From contig JAFYUX010000054.1 of assembly GCA_017549385.1 (NCBI GenBank), positions 1 through 21,349 of the forward strand: DNA of 21,349 bases. Reading direction: 5' to 3'. Under the pieces are notes generated by a model. The model was not told the origin of the DNA and searched no databases. It saw only the letters and a list, made by a program, of their open reading frames with translations. Shown here piece after piece: positions 7,176 through 14,106 of the stretch. The DNA is from Bacillota bacterium (lineage in GTDB: Bacteria > Bacillota > Clostridia > Peptostreptococcales > Anaerovoracaceae). The first letter of the stretch is position 1. Each line of letters begins with the position of its first letter. The translations under genes were made by a program, and so were the position numbers.

Positions 7176-7451
7176 TTATTCTTCTACGCAAGTTAAGAAA
7201 TAAGCTTCGATTGTTTCCCAGTCAGTGAGTCTGTTTTCAGGTGTGCACATAGGCTTAACCTGCTTTTCGAATTCGCCTGTTGGGTTCATCCATGGCTTTG
7301 GAACGTCGAGCTTGTAGAACTGGAAGCCTCTTTCGAAACCATACTTTAAGCCTGAAAGCTTGATTGTACCTTCGCCAGCTTCGTTGATAGGATTAAGTGT
7401 ATATAATTCTGTATTTGCATATCTGCTTGTTTTTACGCCTAATTTTTTCAT
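7176..7451 (-). CDS. Small protein of unknown function (91 aa)
   Basis: The product is a 91-residue soluble protein with no signal peptide or membrane segment. It starts MKKLGVKTSRYANTELYTLN and ends in an acidic helix (TIEAYFLTCVEE). It has two cysteines (in KPMCTPEN and LTCVEE) and several aromatic and glycine residues in the middle (KYGFERGFQFYKLD). I do not recognise a family. It is probably real: AAAGAGGT precedes its ATG, an extended -10 promoter lies upstream and a U-rich terminator lies downstream, so it forms its own transcription unit after spoIIR. Confidence 0.8.
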   Translation of the reverse strand: MKKLGVKTSRYANTELYTLNPINEAGEGTIKLSGLKYGFERGFQFYKLDVPKPWMNPTGEFEKQVKPMCTPENRLTDWETIEAYFLTCVEE

Positions 7452-7486
7452 AACTTTACCTCTTTCTTTGTGGTGTCACTCCGATG

Positions 7487-7495
7487 ATTATAACA
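7487..7495 (-). promoter_or_regulatory. Extended -10 promoter for the 91-aa gene
   Basis: On the minus strand TG-T-TATAAT (TG at 7494-7495, TATAAT at 7487-7492) lies about 35 bases upstream of the ATG. No good -35 is visible, which fits an extended -10 promoter. Confidence 0.6.
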
Positions 7496-7528
7496 CATAT
7501 ATTCCACATATACCCTATAATTTTTTCA

Positions 7529-8209
7529 TTAATCCGAAAATCTTTTTGCAAATTCAAGCGTTTTAAACTTAAGTTTCAGTACTCGGGCTTTTTCGCCCTT
7601 TTTAATAGCACTTTCAAGCTGACTGTACTTGCCTTCTTTTATGAGATCCCTCGTAATTTCATCATTTTTATACGCATCACTAGTATCGATTAGACATAGT
7701 GGCGGATAAAGCACACACCACCAGTTGCGGCCGGAGGCCTCGCCGATAAGAATTTTTAATGCTTCGTAATTTCCTGCAGGAAATATTACCGAACCGTAAG
7801 TTTTCTGAGGTATCCAGCTTACTCCAAATTCTGCATTGACGTCATAATCGTAACCCTCTTCAGAAATCACTTTTTCTGCTACATCTACTATCTCATCCAG
7901 ATTATCCGTAATGAATGCTCTGGATTCTTCTATGCTATACCCCACATAACCCTCAGTTCCATCTGATTTTCGGACCGCTTCGCGGACCATCTCGTCATTT
8001 ACGTAATCTATAATATGATCCCTGACCTTTAACTTTAAGGCCTGGTCTTTATCCGAATCGCTGTTAGCCACAACGTGAAGTCTTATAAAATCTTCGTTGG
8101 TAAGCTGTTCTTCTGCAGCAGCTCCCTGATATCCACATGAGGCTACTATCAGCAGCACTGCCACCAGAATAACCGTTATGCAGATCAGCGGTGTCTTAAT
8201 AGTTTTCAT
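7529..8209 (-). CDS. spoIIR: Stage II sporulation protein R
   Basis: SpoIIR is the forespore-made signal secreted into the space between the two membranes, where it triggers SpoIIGA to process pro-sigma-E in the mother cell. The 226-residue product shows the family blocks FIRLHVVANSDS, LKLKVRDHI, FPAGNYEALKI and NWWCVLYPPLC. An N-terminal hydrophobic segment (about 8-24) precedes IVASC, a possible lipobox with Cys25, so it could be lipid-anchored instead of freely secreted. GGGAGGTG precedes the ATG. It lies 81 bp downstream of the sipL-like gene, and a sigma-F-like promoter can be drawn at their junction. Its presence indicates an engulfment-stage sporulation pathway. Confidence 0.96.
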   Translation of the reverse strand: MKTIKTPLICITVILVAVLLIVASCGYQGAAAEEQLTNEDFIRLHVVANSDSDKDQALKLKVRDHIIDYVNDEMVREAVRKSDGTEGYVGYSIEESRAFITDNLDEIVDVAEKVISEEGYDYDVNAEFGVSWIPQKTYGSVIFPAGNYEALKILIGEASGRNWWCVLYPPLCLIDTSDAYKNDEITRDLIKEGKYSQLESAIKKGEKARVLKLKFKTLEFAKRFSD

Positions 8210-8266
8210 CTGTCCGCCACCTCCCGGCAGAATGTGTTTGCATCATTTACATCCGTCTCTGCGAGA

Positions 8267-8296
8267 GATTATAGACATTTCTCCTGTGTTTTATAC
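8267..8296 (-). promoter_or_regulatory. Candidate sigma-F (or sigma-A) promoter for spoIIR
   Basis: On the minus strand GTATA (8292-8296) matches the sigma-F -35 element. Exactly 15 bases later comes GTCTATAATC (8267-8276), a partial match to the GGNNANAN-type -10. The same bases contain TATAAT (8268-8273), so a sigma-A reading with a poor -35 is possible. The -35 overlaps the sipL stop codon. spoIIR is a known sigma-F target in Bacillus. Confidence 0.4.
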
Positions 8297-9997
8297 AATC
8301 AGCAGCCTGCTTCCCGGCTGAAGTTCCTGATCTTCCTCCATCCCGTTTACACTCTGTATGGTTTCCATATCTGTACGGAACTTTTTAGCGATACTCCACT
8401 GTGTGTCATCCGGCATTGTTACGTACACCACCATACTGGCTCTTCTGGATCTGTCATTTTCATCTTCTATGTAGCACACCCTATCTATAAACTCATGGGA
8501 TGTAATATCCCAGGTGTTTACTCTCACAGCGATACTGCAGCTGAAATCTATCTGCCTGCTGTTCAGTCGGTCAAACCACACGTCTCTGAGACCTGCAGTA
8601 CATTCCGGCGTTACATCAGCATTAACTCCAGGTATGTCGATTGAGGATTTAAACTGTGCAGTCTCTTTTCTGCAATTGACCGCACCGGTGCCTTCGTCGG
8701 CAAATATAACATCCATCTCAAGCTGGCCTTCTATCTGACATCTGTCGCTTTCAGGTTTCGCCTTTATCTGACCGATTTTTACCGCTACATATGGTATGCC
8801 TTCTGCCATAGCAATTTCCTCTGGTGCTGTTATGGTTTCTCTCACACTGATGTCTGCAGCGCCAGTCCCTCTAAGCCTGGATATCTTATGAGGGCTGGTG
8901 GAAAAATCAAGATTCCTTGTGCGGTGGTACATATCTGTAACCAGTTCTCTTTCAATTTCGCGATACACATTTATCGTCGTATCCACTGTCGAATCCAGCT
9001 GGAAATACTTCTTTCCATCTGTGTCGACGGAGTCGTCGCCGGTGCTGTCGTTTCCTGCTGTATTTTCGTGGCGACCGTCTCTTATGCGGATATCTGATGA
9101 TGTTATGTTGTAATTGACCACCAGGCCTGTGATTTCCCCTGCAGAAAGGTCAGGGAGTCTGAAGAATTGTGTGAAATCTGTCTTACCGCGACAAAACGTT
9201 GGTATCGTAGAAGGATTTTCTTCCTCCGAAACCGGCACGTAAAGAATGCTGTAATACAGGCTGCCTTCGATTATAATTTTGCCTTTCGAAATCTGGCGAT
9301 GATTTTCCACTGCATTTACGCTGTGTTTAAGTATCGTGGCAGGTTCAGGCAGATTGTCGCGAACCACTATCTTCTCACTGATTTCTGTGCCGTCGCTTTT
9401 CCTGTAGGTCATATCGGTAAATTTTATCTTTTCCTTGCGGAGCAGCAGAGAATCATCTTTTACCCCTTCAAGCAGTTCGATTTCTTTATCTCCATAATCT
9501 AGCACTTTAAACTGGACAGCTGCGCTGACACGAATTTTTCTTTCGTTTATGACACGGCTGGTTACTGTTTTTACGTCTGCCATGATTTCCGCAGATTTTG
9601 CGGGATGTTCAGTCACCTCAGTTTCGTATCTGAAAGGTATCCGTGATGATATGGCTACCAACCCATCCGACTTTCCAGATGCCACATAAAGTGTTGAAAC
9701 ATCGAGGTTTCCGCTGATGCGGATTATATTCGCGCCGCCGGAGGCGCCGTAAGTATCCCAGCTGCTAATCTCGGGAACAGCATCTATGCTGAGGATTTTT
9801 TCCAGATCTGGTCGTACATCGGGAACCAGCAGGTCTTCCTCTACGGACATTTGGGGCAGTGCTGTGCGTTTTGATTCTGAAAGGCGCAGTCTCCTATTGA
9901 TAATTTCATCCCCTGCTGGGATGAGTTTTACAGGATTAGCCTGTTCTTCCGGTGCTGTTGCCGGCATCATTGCATAATCAGGAATTTCTTCGTGCAT
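8291..9997 (-). CDS. sipL: SipL-like SPOCS (DUF3794)/LysM spore morphogenetic protein
   Basis: SipL in Clostridioides difficile is a mother-cell protein that binds SpoIVA and helps assemble the coat around the forespore. The 568-residue product has repeated beta-rich SPOCS (DUF3794) units; the first begins near 50 with the typical DLLVPDVRPDLEKIL, and others lie around 190-305 and 370-500. A C-terminal LysM-like domain (about 524-568) has MPDDTQWSIAKKF, with Asp in place of the usual Gly of PGDT. A hydrophilic Asp/Gly/Thr-rich insert (about 306-330) breaks the middle. No signal peptide, as expected for a mother-cell protein. GGAGGTT precedes the ATG. It lies between a radical SAM terminator and spoIIR. 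The family call is firm; the specific SipL role rests on domain order and neighbourhood. Confidence 0.88.
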   Translation of the reverse strand: MHEEIPDYAMMPATAPEEQANPVKLIPAGDEIINRRLRLSESKRTALPQMSVEEDLLVPDVRPDLEKILSIDAVPEISSWDTYGASGGANIIRISGNLDVSTLYVASGKSDGLVAISSRIPFRYETEVTEHPAKSAEIMADVKTVTSRVINERKIRVSAAVQFKVLDYGDKEIELLEGVKDDSLLLRKEKIKFTDMTYRKSDGTEISEKIVVRDNLPEPATILKHSVNAVENHRQISKGKIIIEGSLYYSILYVPVSEEENPSTIPTFCRGKTDFTQFFRLPDLSAGEITGLVVNYNITSSDIRIRDGRHENTAGNDSTGDDSVDTDGKKYFQLDSTVDTTINVYREIERELVTDMYHRTRNLDFSTSPHKISRLRGTGAADISVRETITAPEEIAMAEGIPYVAVKIGQIKAKPESDRCQIEGQLEMDVIFADEGTGAVNCRKETAQFKSSIDIPGVNADVTPECTAGLRDVWFDRLNSRQIDFSCSIAVRVNTWDITSHEFIDRVCYIEDENDRSRRASMVVYVTMPDDTQWSIAKKFRTDMETIQSVNGMEEDQELQPGSRLLIV

Positions 9998-10065
9998 ATG
10001 TTAACCTCCATTCGGTAAGACAAATTTCTTTACCTATATGTATGAGAGGCTTGTTTTCAATATGC

Positions 10066-10099
10066 AAAAAAGGTACCGGATAAAAATCCGATACCTTTT
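10066..10099 (-). terminator. Rho-independent terminator of the radical SAM gene
   Basis: Stem 10068-10081 with 10086-10099 has a single C/A mismatch and loop AAAA, followed on the minus strand by TTTTTT (10066-10071, partly in the stem). It lies just past the radical SAM stop and separates that run of genes from sipL. Confidence 0.85.
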
Positions 10100-10102
10100 G
10101 TC

Positions 10103-11248
10103 TTATACGTAATTTCTAAGAATGTTATTGAGATGAGCTTCCCACTGGTCTGCCGCGTAGTACTTTTCTGCCGCACCTCTGAGGTGGAGAAGTCTAGGCT
10201 GCGGAATGGAAGCAAGCTGAGGATAATCCTCGATAAATCCGTGACGTCTTGCCAGCTGGTAGAGTCTCTGTTCTTCTGGTGGAAGGTTGAGGACTCTGTC
10301 TGCCTGAGCCAGCATCTTTTCTTTGTCTGTACCGATACGGCCACCGAGAGAACCGATAAGGTTGATAATGTGGTCGCTTACGATAGTAACGTCTGGTGCT
10401 GTAACATCTGCAATGAGATTTCTGATTTCTCTGAGTTTCTGGATGTCTGTACACTCCTCAAAGAGGCCGTTTCTCAGAAGATCCACCATTTCTGAATCGT
10501 ACTTCAGTACAAATGTTCTGAATCTTACGAAGTCAGGTGAAATCTGGTTGATAACGTGAGCTGTTTCTCTTGCATTTTCGTCAGAATACTCTACACCACC
10601 GATACCTGGCATAAAATATACTGAAAGCTCGATGCCTGCTTCCTTTGCCTTTACGCCTGCATCAATCTGCTGTGCCTGTGTCAGGCCTTTGTTGATGAGC
10701 TTTAATACGTTGTCTGAACCAGTTTCGAAACCTGAGTGGATACGGTTGAGACCACTCTGTCTCAGGAGTTTGAGTTCTTCTAAGCTGTGTCTTGCGATAG
10801 ACTCAGCTCTGCCATAAGTAGTGATACGCTCAATCTGCGGGAACTTTTCTCTGAGATAGAAAAGTACATCTGCCAGTTTGTCCGCCTTGAGGGCAACTGT
10901 ATTGCCATCCTGGAGAAATACTGAAGTTCCGCCGTTGCTGAGCCATCTATATACCATGTAGAAACATTCCAGTTCGCTCTGTGTGAGTTTGCCAAGCTCT
11001 AATGTAAGGCCTTCTCTGTCCAGAGTACCGTCTGTTCTTACGTAGGAAGCGATCATGTCTCTGAAGTATGCCATATTGTCGATTGTGCGCTTGAGCTCAT
11101 CCGGCTGATGCATGTGGAACTTGTCTCCGCGATATACCACGCAGAATTTGCACTTGTTCCATGTGCAACCTCTGGCCACCTGCAGCAAAAGACTGTTGGC
11201 CTCACTCGGAGGTCTGATAGGTCCTACTTCAAATGATCTGTCTGTCAT
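10103..11248 (-). CDS. Radical SAM protein with CX4CX2C cluster motif
   Basis: The 381-residue product is a radical SAM enzyme of the COG1032-like kind, expected to bind a 4Fe-4S cluster and cleave SAM to a 5'-deoxyadenosyl radical. Near the N-terminus it has RPPSEANSLLLQVARGCTWNKC-type sequence with Cys28, Cys33 and Cys36, a CX4CX2C arrangement in place of the common CX3CX2C. Downstream blocks fit a TIM-barrel: ITTYGRAESI, LNRIHSGFETGSDNVL and a VYFMPGIGG strand. There is no B12-binding domain and no extra cysteine cluster typical of SPASM enzymes. AAGAGGGG precedes the ATG. It starts 28 bp after the GntR/FCD gene, so the two are co-transcribed and the regulator may answer to this enzyme's substrate or product. 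The substrate is unknown. Confidence 0.92.
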   Translation of the reverse strand: MTDRSFEVGPIRPPSEANSLLLQVARGCTWNKCKFCVVYRGDKFHMHQPDELKRTIDNMAYFRDMIASYVRTDGTLDREGLTLELGKLTQSELECFYMVYRWLSNGGTSVFLQDGNTVALKADKLADVLFYLREKFPQIERITTYGRAESIARHSLEELKLLRQSGLNRIHSGFETGSDNVLKLINKGLTQAQQIDAGVKAKEAGIELSVYFMPGIGGVEYSDENARETAHVINQISPDFVRFRTFVLKYDSEMVDLLRNGLFEECTDIQKLREIRNLIADVTAPDVTIVSDHIINLIGSLGGRIGTDKEKMLAQADRVLNLPPEEQRLYQLARRHGFIEDYPQLASIPQPRLLHLRGAAEKYYAADQWEAHLNNILRNYV

Positions 11249-11276
11249 ATTAATCCCCTCTTAAATGTGCACTTGA

Positions 11277-11954
11277 TTATGCTTTCTTTTTTCCGTGAAA
11301 ATCATCTTCTTTTGTGATGGATTCTCTGAGGTTTACAATGTGCTCAATTGAGAATTTGCGTGCATCTTCTGCATTGCCAGACTTGAGAGCGTTGAGAATC
11401 ATTCTGTGTTCGTTAACAACGTCTTCTGCTCTCTTGTTTGACTTGAAGTAGATGTATCTGAATCTGAGTACCTGTTCCTGAAGGTCCTGAAGAATATCTG
11501 TGAGGTACTGGTTGTGGCTACCCTGAGTGATGAGATTGTGGAAATGAGTATCCATGTTGATAAGCTTTTCCATGTCGCCATCTCTGAGAGCTGCTTCGTA
11601 TTCGTCGTTTGCAGCCTTAACTGCTTCGATTTCTTCTTCAGACATGAACTGTGTTGCGAGATATGCTGCGAGGCCTTCAAGAGGTTCTCTAACAACGAGC
11701 ATATTATCAAGATCCTGTGGAGAAATGTCTGATACGTACGCACCCTTTCTAGGTTCGATCGTAACAAGACCGTCCTTTTCGAGCTGTCTGATAGCTTCTC
11801 TTACTGGAGTTCTGCTAACGCCCATGCTCTCAGCAAGGTCGATTTCCATCATTCTTGTGCCAGGCTTGATCTTGCCTGTCATAATGAGTAAACGCAGTTC
11901 TTCGTATACTAATTCTCTAAGCGGCTTGTGCTGCTGCATGTTAATATTAAGCAT
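11277..11954 (-). CDS. GntR-family (FadR/FCD) transcriptional regulator
   Basis: The 225-residue product has an N-terminal winged helix (about 10-75) with the typical DLAESMGVSRTPVREAIRQL recognition region and a C-terminal all-helical FCD ligand domain (about 80-215). The four FCD metal ligands appear intact: Asp135, His139 (DTHFH), His183 and His205, so it probably senses a small carboxylate through a bound metal. CGAGGTG sets the ATG start. The gene follows ispE by 115 bp but has its own promoter with inverted repeats, which suggests autoregulation. The radical SAM gene lies directly downstream. From memory a gntR gene also sits beside ispE in C. difficile. Confidence 0.95.
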   Translation of the reverse strand: MLNINMQQHKPLRELVYEELRLLIMTGKIKPGTRMMEIDLAESMGVSRTPVREAIRQLEKDGLVTIEPRKGAYVSDISPQDLDNMLVVREPLEGLAAYLATQFMSEEEIEAVKAANDEYEAALRDGDMEKLINMDTHFHNLITQGSHNQYLTDILQDLQEQVLRFRYIYFKSNKRAEDVVNEHRMILNALKSGNAEDARKFSIEHIVNLRESITKEDDFHGKKKA

Positions 11955-11997
11955 TTTACACCTCGTATCTATTTAAATTTTTAATTTCATATTTAAT

Positions 11998-12014
11998 GGA
12001 ACTGTTCAAGTTCC
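11998..12014. promoter_or_regulatory. Inverted repeat in the GntR leader
   Basis: GGAACT-GTTCA-AGTTCC: 6-bp arms and a 5-bp centre, at about +2 to +18 of the predicted GntR transcript. It could be a second operator or a small leader hairpin. Confidence 0.5.
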
Positions 12015-12016
12015 GA

Positions 12017-12041
12017 AGTACAATTATACCTCAATTGTACT
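12017..12041. promoter_or_regulatory. Inverted repeat overlapping the GntR -10 (probable operator)
   Basis: AGTACAATT-ATACCTC-AATTGTACT: perfect 9-bp arms with a 7-bp centre. It covers the -10 box, so a protein bound here would block RNA polymerase. The nearby GntR/FCD protein is the natural candidate. Confidence 0.65.
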
Positions 12042-12051
12042 GTGTATACAA
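12023..12051 (-). promoter_or_regulatory. Sigma-A-type promoter for the GntR-radical SAM unit
   Basis: On the minus strand TTGTAT (12046-12051), 17-bp spacer, perfect TATAAT (12023-12028). The -35 is embedded in the palindrome TGTATACA (12043-12050), which fits the TNGTNNNACNA-like core of FadR-type operators. Confidence 0.75.
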
Positions 12052-12069
12052 GATGCAATCTACACAAAG

Positions 12070-12993
12070 TTAAATAGTAGCAACGCAGAACACCTCATGG
12101 TCCCTGCCTTCCAGCGACTCTTTTACAGCATTAAATGCCACCTGAGCCTTTTCTCTGTCCCCGAAAAGAGAAAATACTGTAGGACCACTGCCGCTCATCA
12201 TAGTAATGCCGTCATCGTAAGATGACATCATCTTCTTAAGATCCGCAACTTCCGGAAAATCTCTCAGCGTAACATTTTCCAGGACGTTTGCCATTCCGCT
12301 TCTGATGAGAGAACTGTCTTTTTCTTTTATACCCTTAATAACCATTTCTGTATCAGGATGCGGATAATCAGAAATTGCATCCAGCGCCTTGTACACAACT
12401 GCCGTTGAGACGCCCGCCGGTGGCTTTGCCAGCACGGCCCACATATCGGCAGATGGCAACGGTGTAAGAATCTCTCCGATGCCCTCAGCCAGGGCACAGG
12501 CGGACCCACCTGAGACGCCAAGCTCTGGAGCTGCCGCAGCCAGGGCCATTATGCAGAAAGGCACATCTGCGCCGATGCGTTTGCCTAGGGCACAGAGGCG
12601 TTCCAGGGGCAGGTTGAGTTCCAGAAGGGAATTAAGACCCATGAGAACGCCGGCGGCGTTTGAGCTGCCACCAGCCAGTCCTGCTTCAGCAGGTATAAGT
12701 TTATTTATCTGTATTTCTATAGCATATTTTTTATCACCATTGAGATATTCTTCTGCAATTATGTGAGCTGCTTTATATGCTGTGTTTTTCATATCAGTAG
12801 GAATATCCGGACGGCTGCAGGTGAGGTTTATGCTGTTTTCATCTGCAGGTACAATACTCACTGTCATCTCATCATAAAGATCAACAGCCTGCATAACCAT
12901 CGCCACTTCGTGATATCCGTTTTCTCTCACCCCTGTAACATCCAGAGATATATTTATCTTTGCATATGTTTTTAAGTCTATAGTCTTTTTCAT
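12070..12993 (-). CDS. ispE: 4-diphosphocytidyl-2-C-methyl-D-erythritol kinase
   Basis: IspE phosphorylates CDP-methylerythritol with ATP in the non-mevalonate (MEP) isoprenoid pathway. The 307-residue GHMP kinase has the substrate-binding Lys12 (TYAKINISL), the ATP loop PAEAGLAGGSSNAAG (100-114) and catalytic Asp142 (GADVPF). Near the C-terminus MMSGSGPTVFSLF is the third GHMP motif. Between Asp142 and the GIGEIL motif there is an extra run of about 14 mainly Ala/Gly residues relative to E. coli IspE. This part of the gene is also clearly richer in G+C than its flanks. AGGGA precedes the ATG. The gene sits between the DUF2156 gene (48-bp gap) and GntR. No terminator is visible after it. Confidence 0.96.
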   Translation of the reverse strand: MKKTIDLKTYAKINISLDVTGVRENGYHEVAMVMQAVDLYDEMTVSIVPADENSINLTCSRPDIPTDMKNTAYKAAHIIAEEYLNGDKKYAIEIQINKLIPAEAGLAGGSSNAAGVLMGLNSLLELNLPLERLCALGKRIGADVPFCIMALAAAAPELGVSGGSACALAEGIGEILTPLPSADMWAVLAKPPAGVSTAVVYKALDAISDYPHPDTEMVIKGIKEKDSSLIRSGMANVLENVTLRDFPEVADLKKMMSSYDDGITMMSGSGPTVFSLFGDREKAQVAFNAVKESLEGRDHEVFCVATI

Positions 12994-13041
12994 AATTTTC
13001 CCTGCCGCTACCGGCTACATTGTTTCAGTAGTGAGTCTGTT

Positions 13042-14019
13042 TTATTCGTCAAAGCTGTATCTGCGTACCGCCTCTTCGTCATCTGCCATCATTATGATGC
13101 ATTTTTCAATCATCTTAAACGGCTTGTATGAGCTCTTTGATTTTCTCAGACCTTCCAGACCGAGATCCTCTTCTCTGTTTATATACCGACATCTTCCCTG
13201 GAAGAGTTTACAGAATTCACTGTTGATCTTCTGGTAAATGCCCGGATACTCTATATTTGCTTTTTCCACGTGCTCAACTACGATATCATCGCCAAGTCTG
13301 CCGCCAAAAGCATATGCCTGAAGCTTGCCGTCGATACGAAGAGCCACACCTTCGAAACCGAGTTCCTCGAAAGAAGGCATGATGTCGTTAAGTACCGCCT
13401 TTTCCATGGCAAGCATGTCTGCAGCAAAACCTTCCACCTGCTTGCGGCTGTCGATGTATTCCAGTAGTTCCAGCGCCTCTTCAGCAAGAGCTCCGCTCAT
13501 AGGTACGATTTCATATCTGCCTTCCAACTCGCGGTTAAATCTGTTGAGATGACTCTTTTTTCCGTGGTACTTTCTGCCCTTGAGTTCTGCCAGATCATCC
13601 ACAAGATAAACATAGTCGTGGTTTGCCCTGTCATTGAGCACAAGAAGCTCCCCAGGCATGATATCTTTGTATATCGGACTGAGACGTGGCGGTACAAGAC
13701 GCATTACAAAAGGCTGTCCCGCTTCTCTAAATCTGTGAACAACTTCCTCCATAGCATCCCTGAGTTTCTTTTTATCACAGATGCCCTTTTTAGGAAGCAG
13801 CGGAAATATAAAAGGCTCGTCCTGAAAACCTTCGAAATTACTGTAGCCTGCCACGCAGAGATAATCATTTATAACTTCGTATGAAAATCTGTTCTGGTCA
13901 CGCCACATGTAAAGCGAAGTAAATGTGAGGCCGGAGGTCTCGTGAGGATAAGCATTTACAAATTCTTCGATTTCTTTTCTGTTTTCTAATGTTATCTTAT
14001 TGCTAAAAAAATAATTCAA
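13042..14019 (-). CDS. DUF2156 (phosphatidylglycerol lysyltransferase-like, GNAT-fold) protein
   Basis: The 325-residue product matches the DUF2156 family, related to the C-terminal acyl-tRNA-using domain of MprF and to GNAT folds. Diagnostic stretches are NDYVYLVDDLAEL with GRKYHGKKSHLNRF, IVVEHVEKANIEYPGIYQKIN, and RYINREEDLGLEGLRKSK. It has no membrane segments, so unlike MprF it is probably cytoplasmic; the acceptor it modifies is unknown. The start is TTG at 14019: a stop lies 12 codons upstream and there is no ATG or GTG between. Only a weak AGAG lies at the right distance. It is part of the collinear run surE - DUF2156 - ispE. Confidence 0.9.
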   Translation of the reverse strand: MNYFFSNKITLENRKEIEEFVNAYPHETSGLTFTSLYMWRDQNRFSYEVINDYLCVAGYSNFEGFQDEPFIFPLLPKKGICDKKKLRDAMEEVVHRFREAGQPFVMRLVPPRLSPIYKDIMPGELLVLNDRANHDYVYLVDDLAELKGRKYHGKKSHLNRFNRELEGRYEIVPMSGALAEEALELLEYIDSRKQVEGFAADMLAMEKAVLNDIMPSFEELGFEGVALRIDGKLQAYAFGGRLGDDIVVEHVEKANIEYPGIYQKINSEFCKLFQGRCRYINREEDLGLEGLRKSKSSYKPFKMIEKCIIMMADDEEAVRRYSFDE

Positions 14020-14064
14020 AACTAATCTCTGTGCCTTGCGGCTCCTTCCCTATAAATTTTAAAT

Positions 14065-14086
14065 CCGGCCGGATGACTCCAGCCGG
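14065..14086 (-). terminator. Possible weak terminator after surE
   Basis: CCGGC/GCCGG plus an inner GGA/TCC stem with one opposed C/A and loop TGAC. On the minus strand the tail is only ATTTAAAATTT, so termination would be partial. The other side has TATTTTTT, but no plus-strand gene reads into it. Confidence 0.4.
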
Positions 14087-14106
14087 CATATTTTTTACGT
14101 TATGTA

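Noticed and set aside
7452..8209. The 91-aa gene at 7176 as a third sporulation gene in a sipL-spoIIR operon
   Set aside because: It has its own extended -10 promoter and no sporulation-like motif.
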